Shown here: piece after piece, positions 44,123 to 51,676 of the stretch | How positions within the stretch are numbered: the stretch's first letter is position 1 | How the letters are laid out: the number at the start of each line of letters is the position of its first letter | NCBI RefSeq assembly: GCF_019931575.1 | Contig: NZ_CP082923.1 | Location: forward strand, 4,526,001-4,590,000 | Direction: 5' to 3' | DNA: 64,000 bases | Source of the DNA: Caulobacter segnis | GTDB taxonomy: Bacteria > Pseudomonadota > Alphaproteobacteria > Caulobacterales > Caulobacteraceae | Notes under the pieces: generated by a model | What the model was told of the DNA's origin: nothing | Database searches by the model: none | The model's input: the letters and a program-made list of their open reading frames with translations, nothing else | Translations under genes and position numbers: made by a program

Positions 44123-44428
44123 TCAGGCGACATCGGGATCGCCCCGCGCGGCGTTGAGGTCTCGGACCAGCTGCCGGTCGGGGCGAAACAGGATCGTTCG
44201 CTCGCCGCCCAGTTCGCGGGTCTGGCCGTTGATGGGATTGACGAGGGCGTAGGGGCGCGCCTGGCGGACGGCCAGTTCGCCGATCCGCGGCACGTCCAGG
44301 CTGTGGCCGTCCAGCAGCGCCTGGCGCATGCGGCGCAGCAGCGCGCCGACGAACAGATCGTTCAGCTCGCGATCCAGGCTGCGCGAATAGTCCAGAAGGG
44401 GTTGCACGAAGGCGCCGTCAACGCGCAT
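44123..44428 (-). CDS. Divergent HU/IHF-like small protein
   Basis: A 101-residue protein starting at ATG 44428 after GAGG. The pattern LNDLFVGALLRRMRQALLDG then LDVPRIGELAVRQARPYALV, NPINGQTRELGGE, ILFRPDRQLVRDLN matches the helix pair, beta-arm and C-terminal PGK-like segment of HU/IHF proteins. The match is weak and lacks the usual basic beta-arm residues. It could bind DNA or be a degenerate relative. It lies 111 bp upstream of the TonB receptor on the same strand and is divergent from the ECF sigma factor gene. The assignment rests on pattern alone. Confidence 0.6.
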   Translation of the reverse strand: MRVDGAFVQPLLDYSRSLDRELNDLFVGALLRRMRQALLDGHSLDVPRIGELAVRQARPYALVNPINGQTRELGGERTILFRPDRQLVRDLNAARGDPDVA

Positions 44429-44786
44429 CGCGGCCTCGTCCGGCCGGGGCGCATCGCGCAGGGCGATCGATATGGCTCAGGGCTCGCACGCGGCCGCCTC
44501 CCTCCCTCGCGACGAAAAACGTCGCTTTCCCGGTTGGACACCGGTGTCACTTCATTCGACATAAACATGCCGAATTTGGATTAGAAAGGGAAAAGTTACC
44601 GGTCACATGCGATTTTCAAAGCAATTTATTGCTCAAAATTGAGACCAATTATGGTTCAACGAATGAACTTCCCTCATCCGCACAACAAAACCTCCCCGGT
44701 TGGGATTTATTTGCCGGCGCATTGAATGGCAGGCCGCGAGGCCGCATCGTCGGCGAAAGACCGGCGCATAACGAATGGGAGGAGCC
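44429..44786. promoter_or_regulatory. Divergent promoter region with ACCGGT palindrome
   Basis: This gap separates the HU-like gene from the sigma factor gene. GACACCGGTGTC at 44537-44548 is a perfect 12-bp palindrome with a central CG, the form typical of LacI-type operators. A related imperfect copy, GTTACCGGTCAC, lies near 44596. Bases 44570-44710 are AT-rich and probably hold the promoters. No additional gene is supported. The regulator is not identified. Confidence 0.45.
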
Positions 44787-45380
44787 GTGGCGAAACCGCA
44801 ACGGCCGCGCGCCGACGAGAGCGCGTGGACCTGGAGCCGGCGCGCGGTGTTCCGTGAGAGCTACTGCGACGACTGGGAGGACCTGCGGCTGTTCCTTCGC
44901 GCGCGCTTCGGCCCCGGGCCGCCCGAGCCCGAGGACCTGGCGCAGCAGGCCTTCGTCAAGCTGGGCGAACGGCCGGCCGACCAGGAGCACGAAAGCCCGC
45001 GCGCCTTCGTGTTCCGCGTGGCCATCAACCTGGCGCGGGACGCCCTGCGCCGTCAGAAGATGGCCTATCGCCTGGTCTCGGCGTCGGCACCGGCGCTCGA
45101 GCCCGACGCCGCGCCGGACGCCGAGCGGACCATCATCGCCAAGCAGGAGCTGGACGTGCTGAACCGCGTGGTCGAGGGCCTGCCGCCGCGCCATCGCCGG
45201 TTCCTGGCCGACAACCGCGTGGCCGGCCTAAGCTTCGCCGAGATCGCCCGCCAGAACGGCGTCTCCGAGGCGTTGGTGCGCAAGACGGTGGGCGAGGCCG
45301 TCGCCGCCTGCCAGCGCGCCGTCGCCGGCGGCCCGATAGACTTTCGAGGATTGTCACGTGAACGCAACCGCCGCGCCTGA
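44787..45380 (+). CDS. ECF sigma factor, FecI-like
   Basis: About 197 residues with sigma region 2 (EDLAQQAFVKLGERPAD, then RAFVFRVAINLARDALRRQK) and region 4 (GLPPRHRRFLADNRVAGLSF, then EIARQNGVSEALVRKTVGEA). GTG at 44787 follows GGGAGGAGCC; an in-frame ATG at 44775 lacks a ribosome site. It directs RNA polymerase to a small regulon, probably including the nearby TonB receptor. The downstream FecR-type gene overlaps it by 23 bp, the usual sigma/anti-sigma arrangement for surface signalling. Confidence 0.9.
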   Translation: MAKPQRPRADESAWTWSRRAVFRESYCDDWEDLRLFLRARFGPGPPEPEDLAQQAFVKLGERPADQEHESPRAFVFRVAINLARDALRRQKMAYRLVSASAPALEPDAAPDAERTIIAKQELDVLNRVVEGLPPRHRRFLADNRVAGLSFAEIARQNGVSEALVRKTVGEAVAACQRAVAGGPIDFRGLSRERNRRA

Positions 45381-46317
45381 CGGCGACGTCGAGGACCAGG
45401 CCCGGGAATGGGCCCTCTCCGTGTTCGGCGAACGACTGTCGCCCGAGCGCGCCGAGGCGCTTGGCCAATGGCTGGCGGCCGATCCGCGCCACGCCCAGGC
45501 CTATGACCAGGCCGAGCGCCTGATGCTGGCGCTCGGCGACGTCGACGCCCTGGCCCGGCGACCGGTCCGAGATCGTCGCCAGACCTGGCGCTGGGCCGCC
45601 GCCGTCGCCCTTCCCCTCGCCGCCTGCCTGGCGATCGGCGTCGGCGTCGCCGCCCGCCCGACGATCCTGGAAAGCGGCCGCGCCGTCCGGACCCTCACGC
45701 TCGCCGACGGCAGCCTCGTGACCCTGGCTCCCGAGACGCGCCTGAAGACGACCGGCTGGCTGGGCGGACGCCGCTATGTTCTGGAGCGGGGCGAAGCGCT
45801 GTTCGATGTCCGTCACGCGGGCGGACGCCCGTTCCAGGTTGATGCGGACCGGACACGGGTAACCGTGCTGGGCACGCGGTTCGAGGTACGCCGCGCCGAG
45901 AGCGGCGAGATCGCCGTGGCGGTCGCGCGCGGGCGCGTGGCGGTGCGTCGCGACGCCGGCGGCCCGGCCTTCGACGCCGTCCTGTCCCGAGGCGACAGCG
46001 TCACGCTGGACCCCCGCGAGACGCGGCGGACACGCCTGGCCGATCCGGAAGCCATCGCCGACTGGCGCCGCGGCCGCCTGAGCTACGCCTCCGCCCGCCT
46101 GATCGACGTCGCCAGCGATATCAGCCGCTTCTCGACCGTCCGCGTCGTCGCCAGCCCCGCCGTGGCCGACCTGCGCCTGACAGCCAGCTTCCGCGCCGAC
46201 CAGGCCGGAGCCTTCGTGGCCAACCTGCCCACGGCCCTGCCGGTCGAGGTGACGCCCCGCGCCGACGGCGCCCTGGTCGTCACGCCCAGAACCACGTCCG
46301 CGCGAAACGGGAAATAG
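45358..46317 (+). CDS. FecR-family anti-sigma/sensor protein
   Basis: A 319-residue inner-membrane protein. GTG at 45358 follows CGAGGA and overlaps the sigma gene by 23 bp. The N-terminal cytoplasmic domain (EDQAREWALSVFGERLSPER, then WLAADPRHAQAYDQAE) is the sigma-binding part. A membrane helix lies at about 78-97 (AAAVALPLAACLAIGVGVAA). The periplasmic FecR domain follows (LTLADGSLVTLAPETRL, GEALFDVRH, VTVLGTRFEV), then a short STN-like C-terminus (RFSTVRVVASPAVADLRL). It should hold the sigma factor until a TonB receptor signals ligand binding. Confidence 0.92.
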   Translation: MNATAAPDGDVEDQAREWALSVFGERLSPERAEALGQWLAADPRHAQAYDQAERLMLALGDVDALARRPVRDRRQTWRWAAAVALPLAACLAIGVGVAARPTILESGRAVRTLTLADGSLVTLAPETRLKTTGWLGGRRYVLERGEALFDVRHAGGRPFQVDADRTRVTVLGTRFEVRRAESGEIAVAVARGRVAVRRDAGGPAFDAVLSRGDSVTLDPRETRRTRLADPEAIADWRRGRLSYASARLIDVASDISRFSTVRVVASPAVADLRLTASFRADQAGAFVANLPTALPVEVTPRADGALVVTPRTTSARNGK

Positions 46318-46398
46318 AGAGCAGAGAGGCGAACGCGCCAACGCCCGCGCCGAGCCGGATCACGGCCGCCGCGTCGATATCAAAGGCTTGGGAGAAAA

Positions 46399-46443
46399 TG
46401 GCGCGCCCGGAACGATTCGAACGTCCGACCCTCAGATTCGTAG
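46399..46443 (-). tRNA. 3' half of tRNA-Arg(ACG), attachment site
   Basis: The minus strand reads as the exact 3' half of a tRNA: anticodon loop CTACGAA (anticodon ACG), anticodon-stem strand TCTGA, variable GGGTC, T arm GGACG-TTCGAAT-CGTTC, acceptor strand CGGGCGC, discriminator G and CCA. Positions 32-76 are all accounted for in 45 bases. The sequence upstream does not provide a matching anticodon stem, D arm or GCGCCCG acceptor strand, so the 5' half is absent. The integrase gene 197 bp away indicates that this is the chromosomal side of an integrated element's attachment site. No second copy was found in the window. Confidence 0.85.
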
Positions 46444-46639
46444 TTGATCCGAGCCGGTTCTCAGAAATTACGCCATCGCACGCCAGAACACTACAAACAT
46501 TTGTAATCAAAAAGAAATTGGCGCCGCTCGTCGCACGCGCTAGGGTTACATCGTAATTCAAACCGTAGACCATTGTTTGCAAAACCCCAGTGCAAAACCC
46601 AGTGCAGTTCGGTTTGAGGGATGTAGCTGGAGCGGCGAA
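46444..46639. other. Element end between att site and integrase
   Basis: No gene is seen in this stretch. It is less GC-rich than the left flank and holds a small inverted repeat TACAAA-CA-TTTGTA (46492-46505) and several A/T tracts around 46500-46560. It probably contains arm-type integrase binding sites and the integrase promoter. GGAG lies 7 bases before the chosen integrase start. Confidence 0.4.
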
Positions 46640-47977
46640 ATGGCGGATTTGAAGATTGCGCTGAGCGACCGAGCGATCACCCAACTGCCGCCTCCTTCGG
46701 GCAAGCGGTACACGGTGCGCGACACTGACTTGAAGGGCTTCCAGCTCGTGGTCGGCGCACGGCGGAAGACGTTCGTCGTGCAGGGCGAGTACTGGGAAGA
46801 CGGCCAACGCCGGGGCAAGACAGTCTCTATCGGGTACGCTGGCGAGCTGAGCGTCCGAGAGGCCCGGGTCAAGGCCAAGACCCTTCTGGCCAAGATCGCG
46901 AGCGGCGAACTGATCCGCGAGGAAGAGGCGGCCGCTCAGGCCGCGGCTGCCGAAGCTGCGCCTCCCGTCATTCCCATCGGCGGCGTGACCCTTCGACAGG
47001 CTTGGGCCCGCTACAAGACCGCCTTGGAGCGCAAGGATCGTAGCGAAGCGACGATCGACGGCTACGAGGACCACGTTGAGCGATTGCTGGCCGACTGGCT
47101 GGACAAGCCCCTTCGGGAGCTCGGAGAGGATCCCTCGCAGGTCGCGACCCGCCACGATCTGCTGACGACCAACAACGGACCCAGCGCCGCTAATGGCACG
47201 ATGCGGACCCTGCGGGCGATCTACAACCACGCCCGCAAGAGCCACCCGTCCCTGCCCCCCGAGAACCCGACCCTCGCGGTCGATTGGAACGTCGAAAAGC
47301 GACGCGACACGGCCATGGGCATCGACGATCTACCTGGGTGGTTCGACCAGGCTCGGCGCCTGCGTCACCAGGTCCGTCGTGAGTTTCATCTTTTCACCCT
47401 GCTCTCGGGCAGCCGGCCAGGCGCGCTGCTGCAGTCCAAGGTCTCGGACCTGAACCTGCGCGAGCGCATCCTGCATATCCCGCGCCCCAAGGGCGGCGCG
47501 AAGAAGGCCTTCGACATCCCGCTCTCACGGCCAATGATCCGATGCCTGATCAGAGCCATGCGGGCGGGTCGCGAACTGCTCCCCGATCAGGCGCGCATCT
47601 GGCTGTTCGTCGGCGAGAGCGAGGACGGGCACATGGTCGAGCACAAGGAAAAGCGCGAGGTCCTCGACAAGTGGGGCAACGACCTTCGGCAAACCTACAG
47701 GACGCTGGGTCAGGAGGCGGAGCTCTCCGACCTCGACATGCACCTGCTGATGAACCACAGCCTGCCGGGGGTGAACGCCGGCTACATCACGCGCGCCAAG
47801 CTGATCACGGGCCATCTGAGGACGGCCCAGGAGAAGCTGTCGGCGCTGATCATCGCCAGGAGCGGGGTCGACGCTCCGGTGTGGCCGCGCCTGCCCTCGC
47901 GGAAGATCGGTGATCCGCTTATCGACCCCACGCTTCCAGATCCGCGATCGCTGGCGGCGAGAGCCATGGCTGCCTAG
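46640..47977 (+). CDS. int: Tyrosine-type integrase
   Basis: A 445-residue site-specific recombinase of the phage/island type. The ATG at 46640 follows GGAG; the N-terminal part (LKIALSDRAI, VRDTDLKGFQLVV, KTVSIGYAGELSVREARVKA) is the arm-binding DUF4102-like domain common to tRNA-targeting integrases. The catalytic residues are Arg259 in SGSRPGALL, a Lys near 284-289 (PKGGAKKAFD), Arg350, His373 in LMNHSLPG and the nucleophile Tyr382 in AGYIT. The usual His of the HxxR box is replaced by Asn347 (NDLR), a change tolerated in some family members. It lies next to a tRNA-Arg fragment and very probably moves the element to its right. Confidence 0.93.
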   Translation: MADLKIALSDRAITQLPPPSGKRYTVRDTDLKGFQLVVGARRKTFVVQGEYWEDGQRRGKTVSIGYAGELSVREARVKAKTLLAKIASGELIREEEAAAQAAAAEAAPPVIPIGGVTLRQAWARYKTALERKDRSEATIDGYEDHVERLLADWLDKPLRELGEDPSQVATRHDLLTTNNGPSAANGTMRTLRAIYNHARKSHPSLPPENPTLAVDWNVEKRRDTAMGIDDLPGWFDQARRLRHQVRREFHLFTLLSGSRPGALLQSKVSDLNLRERILHIPRPKGGAKKAFDIPLSRPMIRCLIRAMRAGRELLPDQARIWLFVGESEDGHMVEHKEKREVLDKWGNDLRQTYRTLGQEAELSDLDMHLLMNHSLPGVNAGYITRAKLITGHLRTAQEKLSALIIARSGVDAPVWPRLPSRKIGDPLIDPTLPDPRSLAARAMAA

Positions 47978-48003
47978 GCGCCTCGAACGACGATCCACGC
48001 ACG

Positions 48004-48029
48004 GGTTGCATTTTCCGGAAAATGCAACC
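48004..48029. promoter_or_regulatory. 26-bp perfect palindrome
   Basis: The half-site GGTTGCATTTTCC (48004-48016) is followed without spacer by its exact complement (48017-48029). It lies 27 bp after the integrase stop and 36 bp before the start of the three-gene operon. A palindrome with no loop is more like a binding site for a dimeric regulator than a terminator. It is the most AT-rich spot in the neighbourhood and may lie in the operon promoter. Confidence 0.7.
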
Positions 48030-48064
48030 AAATCCTAGCTTCACCTTGTGTGAGGCGGGTCGTC

Positions 48065-48658
48065 ATGAAGTTTGAAGTCGAGATCGATGACGCGTTGATC
48101 GAGCGGTTGACCGACGTGATCGCTCAACAGCTCAAGGACGATCCAGAGAAGCGAGAGCAACTAGCCGCATTCGCTGTGGCGGAGGTGATCGGCTGGATGT
48201 CGGCCCAGGTCACCCACACCTCGATGACCGACCAGCACACGGCATGGCTGGAGAAGCTTCTGCCATTGTTCTTCGGTGATCAGCCACCGACCGCCGAGCG
48301 CATCTATAATGGCTTTTCCGTCCCCTACGGTCGCGCCGCCTACATCGCGCGCGTCTTGTTGGAAAAGCAGCACTCCGACTGGCGGAAGAAAGCTCGCCAG
48401 ACGCTTTTGACCGCCCTCACCACCGATGAGCGGAAAAAGGAGGTCGAAGAAAACCTCGGCCGAGGTGACGCACTTCGCTACGTGCCCGTTTCGCTCGACT
48501 CGGGCGCTTATCGCGAACTGACAGTTATGGTCGCGGAAATCTTCGAGGCTGACCCGCCGCTGGCGCCTCCCGTCGTCAAGGCTGCGGGCCTTGGACGACG
48601 CACCGTCGAAATCCCTTCCCAACTCTTCGAACCCCTCATCGCCAAGCTCGAGGCCTGA
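48065..48658 (+). CDS. Hypothetical protein, first gene of helicase operon
   Basis: A 197-residue soluble protein not recognised as a known family. The ATG at 48065 lies after GAGGCGGG; an in-frame GTG at 48050 is possible. It is mainly helical, with a charged N-terminus (FEVEIDDALIERLTDVIAQQ), a possible helix-turn-helix-like middle (ERIYNGFSVPYGRAAYIARV) and a charged helix (DERKKEVEENLG). It is followed after 2 bp by a membrane protein gene, which in turn overlaps a helicase gene, so all three are one operon. Its role is unknown; an adaptor or sensor for the helicase would fit. Confidence 0.78.
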   Translation: MKFEVEIDDALIERLTDVIAQQLKDDPEKREQLAAFAVAEVIGWMSAQVTHTSMTDQHTAWLEKLLPLFFGDQPPTAERIYNGFSVPYGRAAYIARVLLEKQHSDWRKKARQTLLTALTTDERKKEVEENLGRGDALRYVPVSLDSGAYRELTVMVAEIFEADPPLAPPVVKAAGLGRRTVEIPSQLFEPLIAKLEA

Positions 48659-48660
48659 TC

Positions 48661-49110
48661 ATGGAATCGACCACGCTGGTCTCTCTCTCCGGCTCCCTGA
48701 TGAGCCTTTTTGGACTCTTGGTGAGCTTGTTCTCGATCCACCTGGGCAACTGGCTTTCCAAGCTGCAAGCACTGCGCACCAAGTGGGACGTCAACAGCGG
48801 CTCGGGCGACTCTGAGCGCGCTGCACGACGAGAATGCCGCTTCGCACTTGTGGAGATCTACAACTGGCAACCGTTCGTGATGACCACGATCATCGCCGGC
48901 TTCGGCGTAGCCGTACTCTGCTTCTTCAACGGCGTTCGGCTCGCCGCACAGGTGAGCTTTCCCAGCGGTTATGTCGGCCTCTACAACGGCTTCTTCGGGA
49001 TCATGATCACCCTGCAAATTGTCCTGCTGGTTTGGGGTTGCCTGGTGGGCTCGAAATTGAAGGCCGATGTCGACAAGGCCTATAAAGCGCCGGCGCCGAA
49101 GGCGAAGTGA
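48661..49110 (+). CDS. Small membrane protein in helicase operon
   Basis: A 149-residue protein with three likely membrane helices: residues about 7-30 (LSGSLMSLFGLLVSLFSIHL), 72-95 (FVMTTIIAGFGVAVLCFFNG) and 108-130 (GFFGIMITLQIVLLVWGCLV). A charged loop of about 40 residues lies between the first two, and the C-terminus is basic. It is not recognised as a known family. It starts 2 bp after the preceding gene and its stop overlaps the helicase start by one base (TGATG). A small membrane protein coupled to a nucleic-acid helicase is a pattern seen in abortive-infection type systems; this is inference. Confidence 0.78.
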   Translation: MESTTLVSLSGSLMSLFGLLVSLFSIHLGNWLSKLQALRTKWDVNSGSGDSERAARRECRFALVEIYNWQPFVMTTIIAGFGVAVLCFFNGVRLAAQVSFPSGYVGLYNGFFGIMITLQIVLLVWGCLVGSKLKADVDKAYKAPAPKAK

Positions 49111-50756
49111 TGCTGGCCCGGCGAGCCGCCGGGGCATACCTCAAAGAGGCTTTGGGTAGAGGGGCGTCGCTCAATCCCTACGAGGTCCGCACCTACCAAG
49201 TGACCGCTGCCTTTAAGGCCGCGACCCAGCTTTGCAATGGCCACAACGCCGTTCTCACCTTGCCGACCGGCACGGGCAAGACCGTGATCTGCGGGATGAC
49301 CGCCGCGCTTTTCAAACAGGCGCGGCCGGACGCCCGTGTTGTCATCACAGCACCGCGCAGAACGCTTCTCAGCCAGCTCCATGCCCGGTCGCGATGGCTT
49401 AATCCAACCGCGTCCACTGCGATCGTCGGCGCGGATCCACGGCAGGACGACCGGTTCGTCCGGGCGGCGTTTCACCACGTGCCGATTGTCTTCGGGATGC
49501 CGGAATTCCTGACGCGGAGGCTCCAGCGCCGGGTCGTTCCTCAAGATCAGGTCGCAAGCATCGGACTGGTTATTGTCGACGAGTTCGACGCCTTTCTCAC
49601 ATTGCGCTACTTGGCCAAGGGCGTCGTCGCCGGCTTCCACGAGGCCTTCGCCGAACTCCGGGCGGCAATCCCTGACGACTGCCGACTGCTCTTGGTGAGC
49701 GCGACAACGCCAGAGGCGAGTTCACCCGATCCCGGCGCGTCGCTTGATCGCCGGCAAGAAGTGAGCGCCCAGGTCGCGTTCCGCAGCTTCCTCGATGAGG
49801 CCCTGAACCCCGAGTATGTGACGATATCGCCGCGCTACTACGAGGCTTATATCCCTCATGCCGAACTCGCTTTTGTGGCGGTCGACGATCTAGAGGTTCG
49901 TGACCTCGACCAGGCGATCGACGATGATGTCAGCCTGACGATCAATTGGATCTCCGGCGCCATCGGCGCGTGGATCGATCCAACCTACGTCCTTCCGAGA
50001 CTCCCCATCATACTGAGCGGGCGCATGGGCCTATTTCCAGGCGGACCCAAGCTGGCGGGCGACGGCCCCCTGAAAGGATTGCTGGGACGGCTGTTGTTTC
50101 TCAGCCATCTGCCTGACTTCATCTACGAGGATATGGCCGAAGGCGTCACTTGGCGGATCGAAGAGACAACCCGTTTCACCAGCGAACTCGACGCTCGCAT
50201 GAGAACGACCGAGAAGAGGATCCAGGCCTCGATCCCAGACAAGCCCGACGCACCTATTCGACGACCAAAACTCGGCGCCAAGTTCGCCGCGCTTGAAAAA
50301 ATCCTAGCCCGCCATGCCGATGAGCGAGGCGTGATCTTCTTCCGGTATGTCAGGGTGCTGGAAGCCGCCGCCTTGGCCTTGCGGGGACAAGGTTGGAACC
50401 TCCTGGTCGTGCATGGCGAGCGAAGTCTACAGGACAACGACGCGGCGTTGGCCACCTTCAGGGCGACACCAGGCATGCTGCTGCTGATCACACGCGATAC
50501 CGGCAAGCGCGGCCTGGATCTCCCGGAGGGGGACTTCGCGGTCTTCTATAGCCCCAAGGCGCGCGAAGACGTCACCTGGCAAGAAGTCAGCCGGATTCGC
50601 AGCACGATTGGCTCGCCCAAGCAGACCTACATCATGTTCTATGCGCAGACGGGAGAAGCCGAAAAGACAGCCAACATGCTCGAGGCTTTGGAGCGCACGA
50701 CACATTCAAAGGCGATCAAGATCATCACGGTCAGCGATCTGACGACCGTCGACTGA
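49110..50756 (+). CDS. SF2 DEAD/DEAH-type helicase
   Basis: A 548-residue superfamily 2 helicase. Motif I is LPTGTGKT (residues 51-58), motif Ia is ITAPRRTLL, motif II is DEFD (157-160) in LVIVDEFDAFL, motif III is LVSATT (195-200), motif V is TGKRGLDLP and motif VI is QEVSRIRSTIG. The second RecA-like domain starts near GVIFFRYVRVLEAAALAL. A non-standard insert of about 150 residues lies between the two ATPase domains (about 210-380). No nuclease domain is visible. The ATG at 49110 overlaps the stop of the membrane protein gene. It probably translocates on or unwinds DNA or RNA; the substrate is not known. Confidence 0.88.
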   Translation: MLARRAAGAYLKEALGRGASLNPYEVRTYQVTAAFKAATQLCNGHNAVLTLPTGTGKTVICGMTAALFKQARPDARVVITAPRRTLLSQLHARSRWLNPTASTAIVGADPRQDDRFVRAAFHHVPIVFGMPEFLTRRLQRRVVPQDQVASIGLVIVDEFDAFLTLRYLAKGVVAGFHEAFAELRAAIPDDCRLLLVSATTPEASSPDPGASLDRRQEVSAQVAFRSFLDEALNPEYVTISPRYYEAYIPHAELAFVAVDDLEVRDLDQAIDDDVSLTINWISGAIGAWIDPTYVLPRLPIILSGRMGLFPGGPKLAGDGPLKGLLGRLLFLSHLPDFIYEDMAEGVTWRIEETTRFTSELDARMRTTEKRIQASIPDKPDAPIRRPKLGAKFAALEKILARHADERGVIFFRYVRVLEAAALALRGQGWNLLVVHGERSLQDNDAALATFRATPGMLLLITRDTGKRGLDLPEGDFAVFYSPKAREDVTWQEVSRIRSTIGSPKQTYIMFYAQTGEAEKTANMLEALERTTHSKAIKIITVSDLTTVD

Positions 50757-50866
50757 GGTCCGCGCTCTGCAGCATCGTCCAATCGCCAGCTTCGCCAGTG
50801 AGCTACCCGAACGCTACGCCGACCGCAAAAGCAGCGGTCGCCACCCAAGTAGCAACGGAGCTCTTC

Positions 50867-51643
50867 ATGTCCAAAGCCCTGACTATTCTGGCCACGGCGG
50901 CCGGTCTGGCCACCGCCACCATGGCGACCGCGGCCGAGACCGCGCGCCCGACGATCGTCCTTGTTCACGGGGGCTTTGTTGATGGTTCGGGCTGGCAGGG
51001 CGTCTATCGCCAGCTGACCAAGGACGGCTACCCGGTGACCGTCGTCCAGAACCCCACGACCTCGCTGGCGGACGACGTGGCCGTGACCAAGCGCGCCATC
51101 GCCGCCGCGCCGGGCAAGGTGATCCTGGTCGGTCACTCCTATGGCGGCGTGGTCGTTTCCGAAGCCGGCAATGATCCCAAGGTCGCGGGCCTGGTCTACA
51201 TCGCCGCCTTCGCGCCGGACGCTGGAGAGTCGGTCTCCTCGCTGATCGCCAATCCCCCGCCTGGCGCGCCAGTCCCCCCGATCCTTCCGCCCGTCGATGG
51301 AAACCTCCTTCTCGACCGATCCAAGTTCGCCGCCTCCTTCGCCGCTGATGTGAAGCCGGCGGATGCGGCCTTCATGGCGGACTCGCAAGTGCCTTGGGGC
51401 GTCGCGGCTCTACAGGGCGCGATAACGACGCCGGCCTGGCGGGCCAAGCCCAGCTGGTATCTGGTCGCCACCGACGACAAGATGATCCCGCCGCCGGCGC
51501 AGCGCGCCATGGCTGGACGAGCGCAGGCCGACGTCACCGAGACGCCTGGAAGCCACGCGGTCTATGTCGCCAATCCGGCCATCGTCGCACAGGTCGTCGA
51601 AAAGGCGGCTACGTCGGTTCAGGCCAAGTCGGCGGCGCGCTAA
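50867..51643 (+). CDS. Secreted alpha/beta hydrolase
   Basis: A 258-residue alpha/beta hydrolase. The ATG at 50867 lies after CGGAG and opens a signal peptide ending near ATAAET. The fold is shown by LVHGGFVDGSGW (oxyanion loop), the nucleophile elbow VGHSYGG, an acid in VATDDKMIPP and catalytic His in PGSHAVY. It resembles the esterase/haloalkane-dehalogenase-like group without a clear substrate. An AraC regulator gene begins 33 bp downstream on the same strand and may control it. Upstream it is separated from the helicase by 110 bp, so it is likely an independent unit within or beside the island. Confidence 0.88.
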   Translation: MSKALTILATAAGLATATMATAAETARPTIVLVHGGFVDGSGWQGVYRQLTKDGYPVTVVQNPTTSLADDVAVTKRAIAAAPGKVILVGHSYGGVVVSEAGNDPKVAGLVYIAAFAPDAGESVSSLIANPPPGAPVPPILPPVDGNLLLDRSKFAASFAADVKPADAAFMADSQVPWGVAALQGAITTPAWRAKPSWYLVATDDKMIPPPAQRAMAGRAQADVTETPGSHAVYVANPAIVAQVVEKAATSVQAKSAAR

Positions 51644-51676
51644 GCTCACCCGCGAATATCCAAGGTCGAGGCGGAC

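Noticed and set aside
46399..46475. A complete tRNA-Arg gene at the island edge
   Set aside because: Only the 3' half (positions 32-76) can be folded; no D arm or complementary acceptor strand lies upstream.
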